This document shows positions 48,872-57,542 of a stretch of DNA of 64,000 nt, piece by piece. How positions within the stretch are numbered: the stretch's first letter is position 1; each line of letters starts with the position of its first letter. The translations under genes were made by a program, and so were the position numbers. The notes beneath the pieces are model-generated. The model saw only the letters and a program-made list of their open reading frames with translations, was not told the origin of the DNA and searched no databases. Location of the stretch: contig NZ_FUYY01000005.1 of NCBI RefSeq assembly GCF_900168045.1, positions 62,001 through 126,000 on the forward strand. Direction: 5' to 3'. Origin of the DNA: Salegentibacter holothuriorum (GTDB lineage Bacteria; Bacteroidota; Bacteroidia; Flavobacteriales; Flavobacteriaceae).

Positions 48872-50776
48872 ATGATTAAAAACATAAAAAAGTGGACACT
48901 TGCAATTGGTGGCGTTTTAGCCCTGAATGCGTGTTCCGATTTTGAAGAAATCAACGTAAACCCTGTGGCAGCAAATGCCGACCAGGTTCAGGTTGAATAC
49001 TTTATCAATAACTCTATTACGGGTGCACAACAAAACCCACACGTAGCTGAGCGAGCCTTTGTTTTGTACTGGAAAGCAGCAGGTAGAATGGACAGAATAA
49101 ATAGCCTCCCGGTAGGCTATTATAGTGATGGTTGGACTAACGATTACTTTAATTCTATTTCAGGTTGGTTAAACCACGCATATACTGCGGTTCAAATTGC
49201 TGATGAGAAAATAGAAAATGGTAATGTTACTGAATATACCAATAACTTAAAACAAGTGGCCAGAATTTGGAGGGTATATTTGCTTAGCGAACTGACCGAT
49301 AACTTTGGGCCTGTAGCTATTAATGGTTTCCAGGGAGAAAACCCTGATTTTAATAGCGTAGAAGAGGTATACGATTTTATGCTAACTGAATTGAAGGAAG
49401 CTACTGCCGATATGGATGAAGGTATTACCGCTCCTTCTAATGTGCAACAGTTGGATCCTGCTTATGGATATAACTTTGAAACCTGGAAAAAGTATGCTAC
49501 TTCTATGAGAATGAGATTAGCGATGAGACTTTCTCAAGTTGATGAAGCTAAAGCCCAAGCAGAATTTGAGGATGCAGCTTCTGGACAATTTATTACTACC
49601 TGGGAAGATAGCTTTAAAGTTGCAGAAAAACCAGGATGGGATGATTTAACCGGTGTAATGTCAAGAGAGTGGAATAATCAATACCTTTCTCCAACACTAA
49701 ATAATTTAATGATTGGTTTAGGAGGTATTTCTTCTGAAGAATTATTACCTGCAGATTTACACCAGCATATTAAGGCTGAAGACTATTTTGGGAAAAAATA
49801 TGAAGATCATTTTACAACGTTAACCAACGATCCTTCTGCAGGATATTGGTTTGACGGTTTACACGCCGAGATTGACCCAAGAGCCTATGAAGCTTATGTA
49901 GTTCCGGGATGGTTTGATAATCCGGAAATGAATAGATATCCTTCCTGGTCTCCAGGAACAACAGGTACTACAAAAAGAAACTTACTTGATGGTGAAGAAG
50001 TAGTAGAGGAAATAGAAGCTGCTTTTACCTGGAACGCTCCTTCAATTGGAGACTGGGGAGAAAAAGGTTCTAAAAACCAGGTATATAGTTGGGCAGGTGC
50101 TTTACCACGTCTTGCTCATAGATTTAGAAATAGTTCTACTGAAAGAGTGTTTTTTGGTGCCTGGGAATCTTATTTCTTAATTGCTGAAGCTGCAGTAAGA
50201 GGTTGGAATGTACCGCATGATGGTCAAACTGCTTACGAAGAAGGTGTGAAACAAAGTTTTGATTATTGGAACACTTCATCTTATGTTGAAGATTACCTAA
50301 CTTCTGATGATTATAACCGCGTTGGGACTTCCGTAAACTGGAATCATACTGCAGAACCAACAGATAAATCTATAACTTATATCAACGGATATAATGGGAA
50401 CGAAGAAACTACAACTTTCTCTTACCCTGATAACCATTTATATAAAAATGGATCTGTTAAGAATGATCATTTAACCAAGATTATTACCCAAAAGTTCATT
50501 GCGCAAACGCCTTGGTTGCCACTTGAAACCTGGAACGATCATAGAAGACTTGGATTACCGTTTTTTGAAAATCCAGCTGTAGAGAACTCTTTGCCTAACT
50601 TACCTGCTTTAGATCAGAGTAATTATACCGAGAGTCGTCAGGAATTTTTCCCTCAACGTTTAAAGTATCCTGGAAACCTACAAAATAACGTTCCGGAAGG
50701 ATATCAACAAGCAGTAAACCATTTAGGTGGAGACGATAGTGTATTAACACCATTATGGTGGGCACAACCGGAATAA
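48872..50776 (+). CDS. SusD-like lipoprotein (SusD-like_2/PF12771 type)
   Basis: The 634-residue protein has lipobox LNAC (Cys21) followed by SDFEEINVNPVAANADQV, the start typical of the PF12771 branch of SusD proteins, which pairs with VTALGI-type SusC proteins. The TPR region includes WRVYLLSELTDNFGPVAIN, and FETWKKYATSMRMRLAMRLS and ESYFLIAEAAVRGW are conserved blocks; the end has LPLETWNDHRRLGLPFFENP. It is the surface lid for the upstream SusC. Its clear difference from the SusD proteins at 526 and 22468 suggests a different class of ligand. A strong terminator follows. Confidence 0.92.
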   Translation: MIKNIKKWTLAIGGVLALNACSDFEEINVNPVAANADQVQVEYFINNSITGAQQNPHVAERAFVLYWKAAGRMDRINSLPVGYYSDGWTNDYFNSISGWLNHAYTAVQIADEKIENGNVTEYTNNLKQVARIWRVYLLSELTDNFGPVAINGFQGENPDFNSVEEVYDFMLTELKEATADMDEGITAPSNVQQLDPAYGYNFETWKKYATSMRMRLAMRLSQVDEAKAQAEFEDAASGQFITTWEDSFKVAEKPGWDDLTGVMSREWNNQYLSPTLNNLMIGLGGISSEELLPADLHQHIKAEDYFGKKYEDHFTTLTNDPSAGYWFDGLHAEIDPRAYEAYVVPGWFDNPEMNRYPSWSPGTTGTTKRNLLDGEEVVEEIEAAFTWNAPSIGDWGEKGSKNQVYSWAGALPRLAHRFRNSSTERVFFGAWESYFLIAEAAVRGWNVPHDGQTAYEEGVKQSFDYWNTSSYVEDYLTSDDYNRVGTSVNWNHTAEPTDKSITYINGYNGNEETTTFSYPDNHLYKNGSVKNDHLTKIITQKFIAQTPWLPLETWNDHRRLGLPFFENPAVENSLPNLPALDQSNYTESRQEFFPQRLKYPGNLQNNVPEGYQQAVNHLGGDDSVLTPLWWAQPE

Positions 50777-50834
50777 TTCAAAAACTTTTAAGTAAGTATT
50801 ACTCTTCTGGAGTATAGAATTTAGTACAAGTATG

Positions 50835-50872
50835 AAAAGGGGTATCGATTTTTAATCGATGCCCCTTTTTTT
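50835..50872 (+). terminator. Rho-independent terminator after the third susD
   Basis: AAAAGGGGTATCGAT (50835-50849) pairs with ATCGATGCCCCTTTT (from 50855), with one G-T wobble, then a T-run to 50872. It lies about 58 nt after the susD stop. Confidence 0.85.
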
Positions 50873-51170
50873 GTTTTCCTAAATTCTAGATATGCTTTCA
50901 GGGTTTTTCTAATCATTTTTCGGGCAAATGACCAATAATTTTACCTGGTAGAAATGCTTTTGATATCGGAAATAAAAAATGAGAGAATATTACGAAAACG
51001 TTGGAGGGAAATAATAAAAATTTAATATTTTCAAGGTTTAAAATTAAGAACTTCCCCGAAATTAATCATAGAAGGGTAGAATTAACAGAAAATAGTAATC
51101 CAAAGCCAGGGCATAATTTCAATAATTAAAAGGTATACACATGTTAGTACTGTGTGTATTTTTTATGGCG

Positions 51171-51241
51171 TAGTAAGCTACCCCAGGGTGATCCTGCGAG
51201 GTATCATATAGAATCTTTTTATGTTTTCGAGGCAACTCGAA
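51171..51241 (+). repeat. Degenerate intergenic repeat, copy 2
   Basis: It begins TAGTAAGCTACCCCAGGG, continues GAGGTATC and ends in a TTCGAG-GCAA-CTCGAA hairpin (51226-51241, with a GNRA-like loop). It aligns with the minus strand of 45209-45282. The 516-bp gap 50777-51292 otherwise holds only the terminator at 50835 and AT-rich DNA without an acceptable gene. Confidence 0.55.
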
Positions 51242-51292
51242 TTATGTAATTTGGATTATCGTGTAAACAACTAATCTTAAGTCGCAAAAAGA

Positions 51293-53020
51293 ATGTCATT
51301 TCAAATAAAAAAGCAACCAACAAAATATGATGTTTGCATAGTAGGGTCTGGAGCTGGTGGCGGTATGGCTGCAAAACTACTGGCAGATGCCGGTTTTAAA
51401 ATAGCATTGCTGGAAGCCGGTCCCGATTTTGATCCTGCCAATGAAGAACAACGTACCCAACTGAGGTGGCCCTGGGAATCTCCCCGAAGAGGAGCTGGTA
51501 GTACCCGGCCTTTCGGTGATTTTGATATGGCTTATGGTGGATGGGAATTAGATGGGGAACCTTATACGCAAAACAGTAATACCGAGTTTTCCTGGTTTCG
51601 CTCCAGGATGCTTGGTGGAAGAACCAATCACTGGGGACGTATTTCCCTGCGTTTTGGACCTTTAGATTTTAAAAGAAAAGATTTTGACGGCAAAGGTGAT
51701 AACTGGCCAATAGGCTATGAAGATGTTAAGCCTTATTATGATAAGGTCGATAAATTAATAGGTGTATTTGGCACTAAAGAGAACCTTCCTAATGAACCCG
51801 ATGGTTTCTTTTTACCACCTCCAAAACCAAGACTGCACGAATTATACATAAAAAAAGGGGCTACAAAAGCCGGTGTTCCTATGATTCCTTCTCGCTTGTC
51901 TATTCTCACTAAACCGATTAATAAAGAAAGAGGAGCCTGTTTTTTCTGCAAACAATGTTCAAGATCCTGCATGGCTTATGCAGATTTTTCATCGTCATCA
52001 GTGCTGGTAAAACCGGCTGTGGAAACTGGAAATGTAGATCTGTACGTTAATGCTATGGTAAGAGAAGTATTAACCAATGGTGAAGGAGAAGCTACCGGGG
52101 TTTCTTATATAGACAAAGAAGATCTAAAAGATTACGAAATTAAAGCAAAAGTGGTAATTCTGGCAGCTAGTGCCTGCAGTTCTGCCCGAATTCTACTTAA
52201 TTCCAGGTCGGCTCATCATCCAAATGGCCTTGCTAATTCTAGTGAGGTAGTTGGTAAGTATCTTCATGATTCTACAGGATCTTCGCGAGGAGGTTTTATT
52301 CCAGAACTGTTAGACCGCGAAAGGTATAATGAAGATGGAGTGGGTGGGATGCACCTTTATACCCCTTGGTGGCTTAATGATAGTAAACATCTTGGTTTTA
52401 CTCGTGGATATCATATAGAATACTGGGGAGGAATGAGTATGCCGGCATATGGTTTCGGTTTTAATACACAAGCTTTAAAAGAAGCAATTGGAGATACCTC
52501 GCGTAATGCTTATGGAACGGGTCTTAAAAAGGACGTAAAAAAGTTTTACGGTGCTACGTTCGGAATGGCTGGCCGGGGAGAAAGTATCCCTAGAAAAGAT
52601 AATTATTGTGAAATAGATGTGAATACGGTAGATAAATTTGGAATTCCTGTTTTAAAATTCAACTACAACTGGTCAGATGAAGAAGTGAAACAGGCAGCAC
52701 ATATGCAGGATACTTTTGAAGAAGTGATGCATAATATGGGCGCAATTCCATTAGGAGATAAACCAGGGAAAGAATCTAATTATGGTCTTGAGAAGCCCGG
52801 AAAAATTATTCATGAAGTAGGGACTACAAGAATGGGGACAGATCCTGGGAGTTCGGTTGTAAATCAATATAATCAGGCTCATGATGTCCCTAACCTATTC
52901 GTGATGGATGGTGGCCCGTTTGTATCTCAGGCAGATAAAAATCCAACCTGGACGATTTTGGCACTGGCCTGGCGAGCTACAGATTATTTAATTGAAGAAC
53001 TTAAAAAAGGAAATGTTTAA
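51293..53020 (+). CDS. GMC-family FAD dehydrogenase with putative 3Fe-4S motif
   Basis: The 575-residue protein has the FAD-binding Rossmann motif CIVGSGAGGGMAAKLL (about 14-30) and GGRTNHWGR of GMC enzymes. The C-terminal domain carries the catalytic pair H507 (IIHEVGTTRMG) and N550 (KNPTWTILALAW). Cysteines C216, C219, C222 and C226 give a C-x5-C-x3-C arrangement like that holding the 3Fe-4S cluster of bacterial FAD glucose dehydrogenase. It has no signal peptide, so export would depend on the Tat-type small subunit encoded 11 nt downstream. It oxidises a sugar hydroxyl; glucoside-3-dehydrogenase is an attractive guess given the keto-glycoside genes at 26580-34531. Confidence 0.87.
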   Translation: MSFQIKKQPTKYDVCIVGSGAGGGMAAKLLADAGFKIALLEAGPDFDPANEEQRTQLRWPWESPRRGAGSTRPFGDFDMAYGGWELDGEPYTQNSNTEFSWFRSRMLGGRTNHWGRISLRFGPLDFKRKDFDGKGDNWPIGYEDVKPYYDKVDKLIGVFGTKENLPNEPDGFFLPPPKPRLHELYIKKGATKAGVPMIPSRLSILTKPINKERGACFFCKQCSRSCMAYADFSSSSVLVKPAVETGNVDLYVNAMVREVLTNGEGEATGVSYIDKEDLKDYEIKAKVVILAASACSSARILLNSRSAHHPNGLANSSEVVGKYLHDSTGSSRGGFIPELLDRERYNEDGVGGMHLYTPWWLNDSKHLGFTRGYHIEYWGGMSMPAYGFGFNTQALKEAIGDTSRNAYGTGLKKDVKKFYGATFGMAGRGESIPRKDNYCEIDVNTVDKFGIPVLKFNYNWSDEEVKQAAHMQDTFEEVMHNMGAIPLGDKPGKESNYGLEKPGKIIHEVGTTRMGTDPGSSVVNQYNQAHDVPNLFVMDGGPFVSQADKNPTWTILALAWRATDYLIEELKKGNV

Positions 53021-53031
53021 AGACGTGAATT

Positions 53032-53730
53032 ATGGATAGAAGAGAATCGTTAAGGACATTGGTAATGGGAGGAATGGCTTCCAGTTTTTTTCTTAGTAGT
53101 TGTGTAACCGATAAAGAATCGCCTATTGAAGAAGGTGATATTATTGAAGAAAAGCAAGGTTATGGAAGAACCCCGGCAGAAATAGAAAGGGATGAAGACT
53201 TGATGTCTGAAACCTTTTTTACCGAAGAAGAAATGGCAATAATTACAAGCCTGGCCGATATTATTATTCCGGAGGATGAAGAATCGGTTTCTGCCACTGA
53301 AGCTGGAGTGCCAGAATTTATAGAATTTATTGTAAAAGACATACCCGAGCATCAGCTCCCAATGCGAGGAGGTCTAATGTGGCTTAACCGGGAAAGCAGT
53401 AAACAATTTAATATGCCTTTTGTTGAGACTTCAAAAGAGAACCAGTTAAAAATCATCGATCAAATTGCATATCCTCAGGATTTTGAGAAAACATCTCCGG
53501 GGCCAACTTTTTTTAGAAGAATTAAAAATTTAGTAGTTACGGGGTATTTTACCAGTGAGCCAGGTATTGAATATCTTGATTATCGCGGAAACACTCCAAA
53601 TGTTTGGGATGGTGTTCCCGAGCAGGTTTTAAAAAAACACGGATTGAAATATGAGGAAGATTTTTTAAAAGTCGCAATGGATCCGGCAAACAGGGGAGAA
53701 GTAATGAACTGGGATGATTACGAAATTTAA
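53032..53730 (+). CDS. Gluconate-2-dehydrogenase subunit 3-like small subunit
   Basis: The 232-residue protein begins MDRRESLRTLVMGGMASSFF, a twin-arginine-like signal, with a following SSC (Cys24) that could also be lipidated. The body matches the gluconate-2-dehydrogenase subunit 3 family: FTEEEMAIITSLADIIIPED (about 60-80), SATEAGVPEFIEFIVKD, and FFRRIKNLVVTGYFTSEPGIEYLDY. In this enzyme type the small subunit carries the signal and takes the folded GMC catalytic subunit across the membrane. It starts 11 nt after the GMC gene. No cytochrome c subunit follows, so the electron acceptor is not visible here. The AraC gene after it is convergent. Confidence 0.87.
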   Translation: MDRRESLRTLVMGGMASSFFLSSCVTDKESPIEEGDIIEEKQGYGRTPAEIERDEDLMSETFFTEEEMAIITSLADIIIPEDEESVSATEAGVPEFIEFIVKDIPEHQLPMRGGLMWLNRESSKQFNMPFVETSKENQLKIIDQIAYPQDFEKTSPGPTFFRRIKNLVVTGYFTSEPGIEYLDYRGNTPNVWDGVPEQVLKKHGLKYEEDFLKVAMDPANRGEVMNWDDYEI

Positions 53731-53830
53731 TATTTAGCTGCTTATAGAAGCTTTAATGTTCTGGATGGTATATATAATATTTTAATAGGAAGCCTTGCAT
53801 TACAAGCTTTCTGATTTTTCTATAGAAATT

Positions 53831-54670
53831 TTAATTAGTGCCTTTCAAATATTCGGAAGGAGTTAAACCAATAGTTTTTTTAAAGACCCTGTTGTAATAA
53901 GATAAACTGTTAAATCCTGATGCGTAACAAGATTTAGAGATAGAGTGATTGCTATTTACTTCCTTTAATAATTTACAGGAATAATTTATTCGTAGCTCAT
54001 TGAGATAGGTGATAAAGGATTTTCCTGTATGCTGTTTAAAAAATCTGCAAAATGCGGTTTTATTCATTCCGGCTATGCCTGCAATTTTTTCAAGGCTAAT
54101 ATCTTCCTTAAAATTCAACATTAAAAACTCCATTACTTCGCTTAAACGTTGGTCAGACACTTGATGATGATTTAACCAATTTACACTTCCCAAATAAGTT
54201 TTGTTAGCATTAATTGAGAGTGAATAAAAAATTTGAAGAATGTTTATGGCCTGTAAGGGTATTGGGAGGTCTCGCAGTTGAAAAAGCAAATTTTCAATTT
54301 CATTCTTTCTAAAATCATGAAAAGTAGACCCTCTTTCACTCAAATTATGAATAAGTTTTATATACTGAAATTCTTCTTTATTACTTTTAATAGCTTCAAA
54401 AAACGACTGATTAAAGTGAAGCACATAGGCTTCAGAAAAATTTTTTGAGGAGCTTTGAAACATATGAGGAATATTTTTTCCAATCAAAAAAAGGTTTCCC
54501 TCTTCAAATGTTCCTATAAAATCTCCTGCAAACAAAGTTCCCTTCCCCTGTTTGATATAGACCAATTCAATTTCAGGATGATAATGCCATAAGCGCAGAA
54601 ATTGTCGCTCTTTGTGATGACTAAATTCGAAATTACTTTTTAAATCCTTATGAAGAAAATGAAGTTTCAA
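53831..54670 (-). CDS. AraC-family transcriptional regulator
   Basis: The 279-residue protein has an N-terminal cupin-like sensor (about 15-95: LRLWHYHPEIELVYIKQGKG, FEEGNLFLIGKNIPHMFQ) and a C-terminal double helix-turn-helix (about 180-277: DISLEKIAGIAGMNKTAFCR, FFKQHTGKSFITYLNELRI, SISKSCYASGFNSLSYYNRV, FKKTIGLTPSEYLKG). It is divergent from the esterase-fucose operon across 240 bp, so it most likely activates those genes, with a sugar such as fucose as ligand (inference). It is convergent with the GMC pair across 100 bp that contains an imperfect AAGCCTTG/CAAGCTTT hairpin. Confidence 0.9.
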   Translation of the reverse strand: MKLHFLHKDLKSNFEFSHHKERQFLRLWHYHPEIELVYIKQGKGTLFAGDFIGTFEEGNLFLIGKNIPHMFQSSSKNFSEAYVLHFNQSFFEAIKSNKEEFQYIKLIHNLSERGSTFHDFRKNEIENLLFQLRDLPIPLQAINILQIFYSLSINANKTYLGSVNWLNHHQVSDQRLSEVMEFLMLNFKEDISLEKIAGIAGMNKTAFCRFFKQHTGKSFITYLNELRINYSCKLLKEVNSNHSISKSCYASGFNSLSYYNRVFKKTIGLTPSEYLKGTN

Positions 54671-54910
54671 TTTTTAAAATTTTAAGATATAACTATACGG
54701 TAATTTTCAAATTTATCAAATAAATGCCGTAAGTGCGCAAATATTGTACAATAGAATGCAAATTAATGTGAAAGAAAAAAGCAGGAATAAGTTTATTTTT
54801 GAAAGGGAGTTTATTTTGAAGCAAATAATAGCTGTTTCAGCGCTTTATTAGAAGTGAGCTTTCTAAAAGTTAAGTGGAGCATTGTCCAATATTAATATTT
54901 AAAATTCATC

Positions 54911-57493
54911 ATGAATAAAATTTTATCACTGTTTTTATTTTTTGCCGTTATAAGTCTAACTGCTCAGAAGCGCGAGGGTAATATTGTTGAATATTTCGGG
55001 AAAGAAAAGGTTGAAGATGTGCACGAAGGAGAAGTGCTGCACGTTTTTACTGAGGCTTTAATTTATAAGAAGCAAGAGCTTCCAAAAGACACCGAGGCAG
55101 TAGAATATGATCCTCTTTTTGCGGCATATATAGGTGAGGCGAAAAGCGGAATTAAAAAAGGGCAGGTAGCCGGTAAAAATTACCTGGGAGAAGCTATGTG
55201 CTGGGAAGAGATTCAAGTCAATGAAAATAGTGAATTTCAAAACCCGGGCTTGAGAGATGGGTACTTGTATCTTGAATATCATTCAGATTCCGAGAGAACG
55301 GTATTATTAGATGCATCAGGACATACTAGTATTTTGATTAACGGGTTCCCCCACGAAGGTGATTATTATGATTTTGGATGGAGTTTGATTCCTGTAAAAT
55401 TGAAAAAAGGAAAGAATGAGTTCTTGCTTTCTTCAGGACGTTTTTCCAGAATGCGGGCAAGACTTATTAGTTCTGAAAAAGAACTTCAATTTACGCAACG
55501 AGATATGACTTTGCCCGAAATTTTAAAAGAGCAAAAACAAAACTTTCCTGCTGCAATTAGAATTGCAAATACAAGCGAGAAAAATTTCGAGAATTTAAAG
55601 ATTGTAGCTAGAGTAGCTAACAAAGTAGCTGAAACATCTATAACAGAAATACCAGCTTTATATGTTAGAAAAGTTCCTTTTGAAATTCCTTTTACAGAAA
55701 CTTCTAAAGATAAAAAAGAAGTAAAGGTTATGCTGGATTTACTGGACTCCAATGGGAAAAAGTTAGATACTGATACTTTATTGCTTCCGGTAAAATCAAA
55801 ATACGAGCATCATAAAAAAACATTTGTAAGTGATATTGATGGTAGCGTGCAGTACTACAGTATGGCACCTTCTTTAGATACCGTAAGTGAAAATCAAGCC
55901 ATGTTCTTTTCATTACATGGAGCTTCTGTTGAAGCGGTTAATCAAGCCAATGCCTACGAGCAAAAGGATTGGGGGCATATTGTTGCGCCTACAAATAGAC
56001 GCCCATTTGGTTTTGCCTGGGAAGATTGGGGTCGTTTGGACGCCCTTGAAGTTCTTGCGCACTCAAAAGAGGAATGGAAAACCGATGATACACATACTTA
56101 CTTAACCGGCCATTCTATGGGAGGGCACGGTACCTGGTATTTAGGCGCAACTTATCCAGATAAGTTTGCTGCTATTGCTCCCGCAGCAGGCTATCCAGAT
56201 CTATTGTTATACCGTGAAAGCTTTAAGCTACGAATCGCTGATAATCCTGAGCTGCTTCGAGAGCGATTTAAAATGAGTGCAGAGGAATTTAAAAATAGAA
56301 CGGCTATTCAATTAGATTCAGAAAATGAGAAAGAGCTTAGCACAATAATTCAAAGAGCTGGAAATACCAGCCGTACTCTAAAGTTAATTGAGAATTACCT
56401 GAATTTTGGGATTTATGTGCTTCATGGAGAGGTAGACTCAGTAGTTCCAACGTTTATAGCAAGAGACATGCGTGAACGTCTGGGTAAGTTTCATAACGAC
56501 TTTGTTTATTATGAATACCCCAACGGAACCCATTGGTATGGTAACCATAGTATGGATTGGCCATTATTATTTGATTTCTTTAAAGCACACGATAAAAAAA
56601 CCGATGAGAACCAGGATGAGTTTTCATTTAAAACGGCTTCTCCTGGGGTTTCAGAAAAGGCACACTACATAAAAATCCTTCAACAAGAACGTCCCTTTGA
56701 AATTAGTGATATTTCAGTAGAAAAGGATAGTACGCAAATTCAAATTCTTACTGAAAATGTAAAAACCATTGAAGTAGATTTCTCAAAATTTACAGTAAAA
56801 CCAGATTCTATAGTTATTGATGAAAAGCAAATCGCTGTAGGTCGTCAGCTTGAATCTTTGGTGATGAAGAAAATGAACAATAGCTGGGAAGTAACTCAGA
56901 GACCAGATGATAGTGAAAAAGGTCCGCATAGGTATGGAGGATTTAAAGATGCCTTTAAGAACAAACCTGTTTTAGTCTATGCTACTCAAGGGAGTGATAA
57001 AGAAAATAAATGGTATTACCATAGAGCAAAATTTGATGCAGAGAAATTTTACTATCGGGCTAACGGAGACTTGACTATTGTCGCTGATACAGAGTTTAAC
57101 CCGGAAGATTACTCAGATCAAAATATAATCTTATACGGAAACAGTGATAACCACGCAAGTTGGAAAACTATGCTGGGAGATTCGCCTATTCAGGTTTCTA
57201 AAGGAAAGATGAGCGTTAATAATAAAACTTTAAAAGGAAATGACCTGGGCGCATATTTTATTTATCCAAGAAAAGATAGTGATTTTGCGAGTATAGGGGT
57301 GATTACTGCTACCGGAGAAAAAGGAATGAAAGCTGCCTGGGGGAACGATTATTTACTAAACGGTACTTTTTATCCAGATATCTTGATTTTTGAAGATAGT
57401 ATGATGAGTGAAGGGCTTCCCGGGGTAAAAGCTGCTGGCTTTTTTGATAATTCCTGGAGTATTAAAAAAGATGATTTGATCTGGAACGAGTAG
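54911..57493 (+). CDS. Large exported alpha/beta-hydrolase (prolyl-oligopeptidase-like esterase)
   Basis: The 860-residue protein has a signal peptide to about SLTAQ (residue 18). Residues 20-310 form beta-rich domains, including a jelly-roll-like part with DGYLYLEYHSDSERTVLLDA. An alpha/beta-hydrolase domain (about 325-580) has the nucleophile elbow GHSMGGHGTW with S402, D509 in HGEVDSVVP and H541 in GTHWYG. A C-terminal region of about 250 residues of unknown fold follows. Such proteins in PULs are usually glycan esterases rather than peptidases. It opens the fucose operon, 49 bp before the dehydratase gene, so an acetylated fucose-containing glycan is a reasonable target. Confidence 0.75.
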   Translation: MNKILSLFLFFAVISLTAQKREGNIVEYFGKEKVEDVHEGEVLHVFTEALIYKKQELPKDTEAVEYDPLFAAYIGEAKSGIKKGQVAGKNYLGEAMCWEEIQVNENSEFQNPGLRDGYLYLEYHSDSERTVLLDASGHTSILINGFPHEGDYYDFGWSLIPVKLKKGKNEFLLSSGRFSRMRARLISSEKELQFTQRDMTLPEILKEQKQNFPAAIRIANTSEKNFENLKIVARVANKVAETSITEIPALYVRKVPFEIPFTETSKDKKEVKVMLDLLDSNGKKLDTDTLLLPVKSKYEHHKKTFVSDIDGSVQYYSMAPSLDTVSENQAMFFSLHGASVEAVNQANAYEQKDWGHIVAPTNRRPFGFAWEDWGRLDALEVLAHSKEEWKTDDTHTYLTGHSMGGHGTWYLGATYPDKFAAIAPAAGYPDLLLYRESFKLRIADNPELLRERFKMSAEEFKNRTAIQLDSENEKELSTIIQRAGNTSRTLKLIENYLNFGIYVLHGEVDSVVPTFIARDMRERLGKFHNDFVYYEYPNGTHWYGNHSMDWPLLFDFFKAHDKKTDENQDEFSFKTASPGVSEKAHYIKILQQERPFEISDISVEKDSTQIQILTENVKTIEVDFSKFTVKPDSIVIDEKQIAVGRQLESLVMKKMNNSWEVTQRPDDSEKGPHRYGGFKDAFKNKPVLVYATQGSDKENKWYYHRAKFDAEKFYYRANGDLTIVADTEFNPEDYSDQNIILYGNSDNHASWKTMLGDSPIQVSKGKMSVNNKTLKGNDLGAYFIYPRKDSDFASIGVITATGEKGMKAAWGNDYLLNGTFYPDILIFEDSMMSEGLPGVKAAGFFDNSWSIKKDDLIWNE

Positions 57494-57542
57494 TCAAACT
57501 GCTATAGTCAAGGATTGATTAAATAAAACAAAAGCTAAGAAT

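Noticed and set aside
53731-53830. Bidirectional terminator between the GMC pair and the AraC gene
   Set aside because: The AAGCCTTG/CAAGCTTT stem is imperfect and short, too weak to list as a feature.
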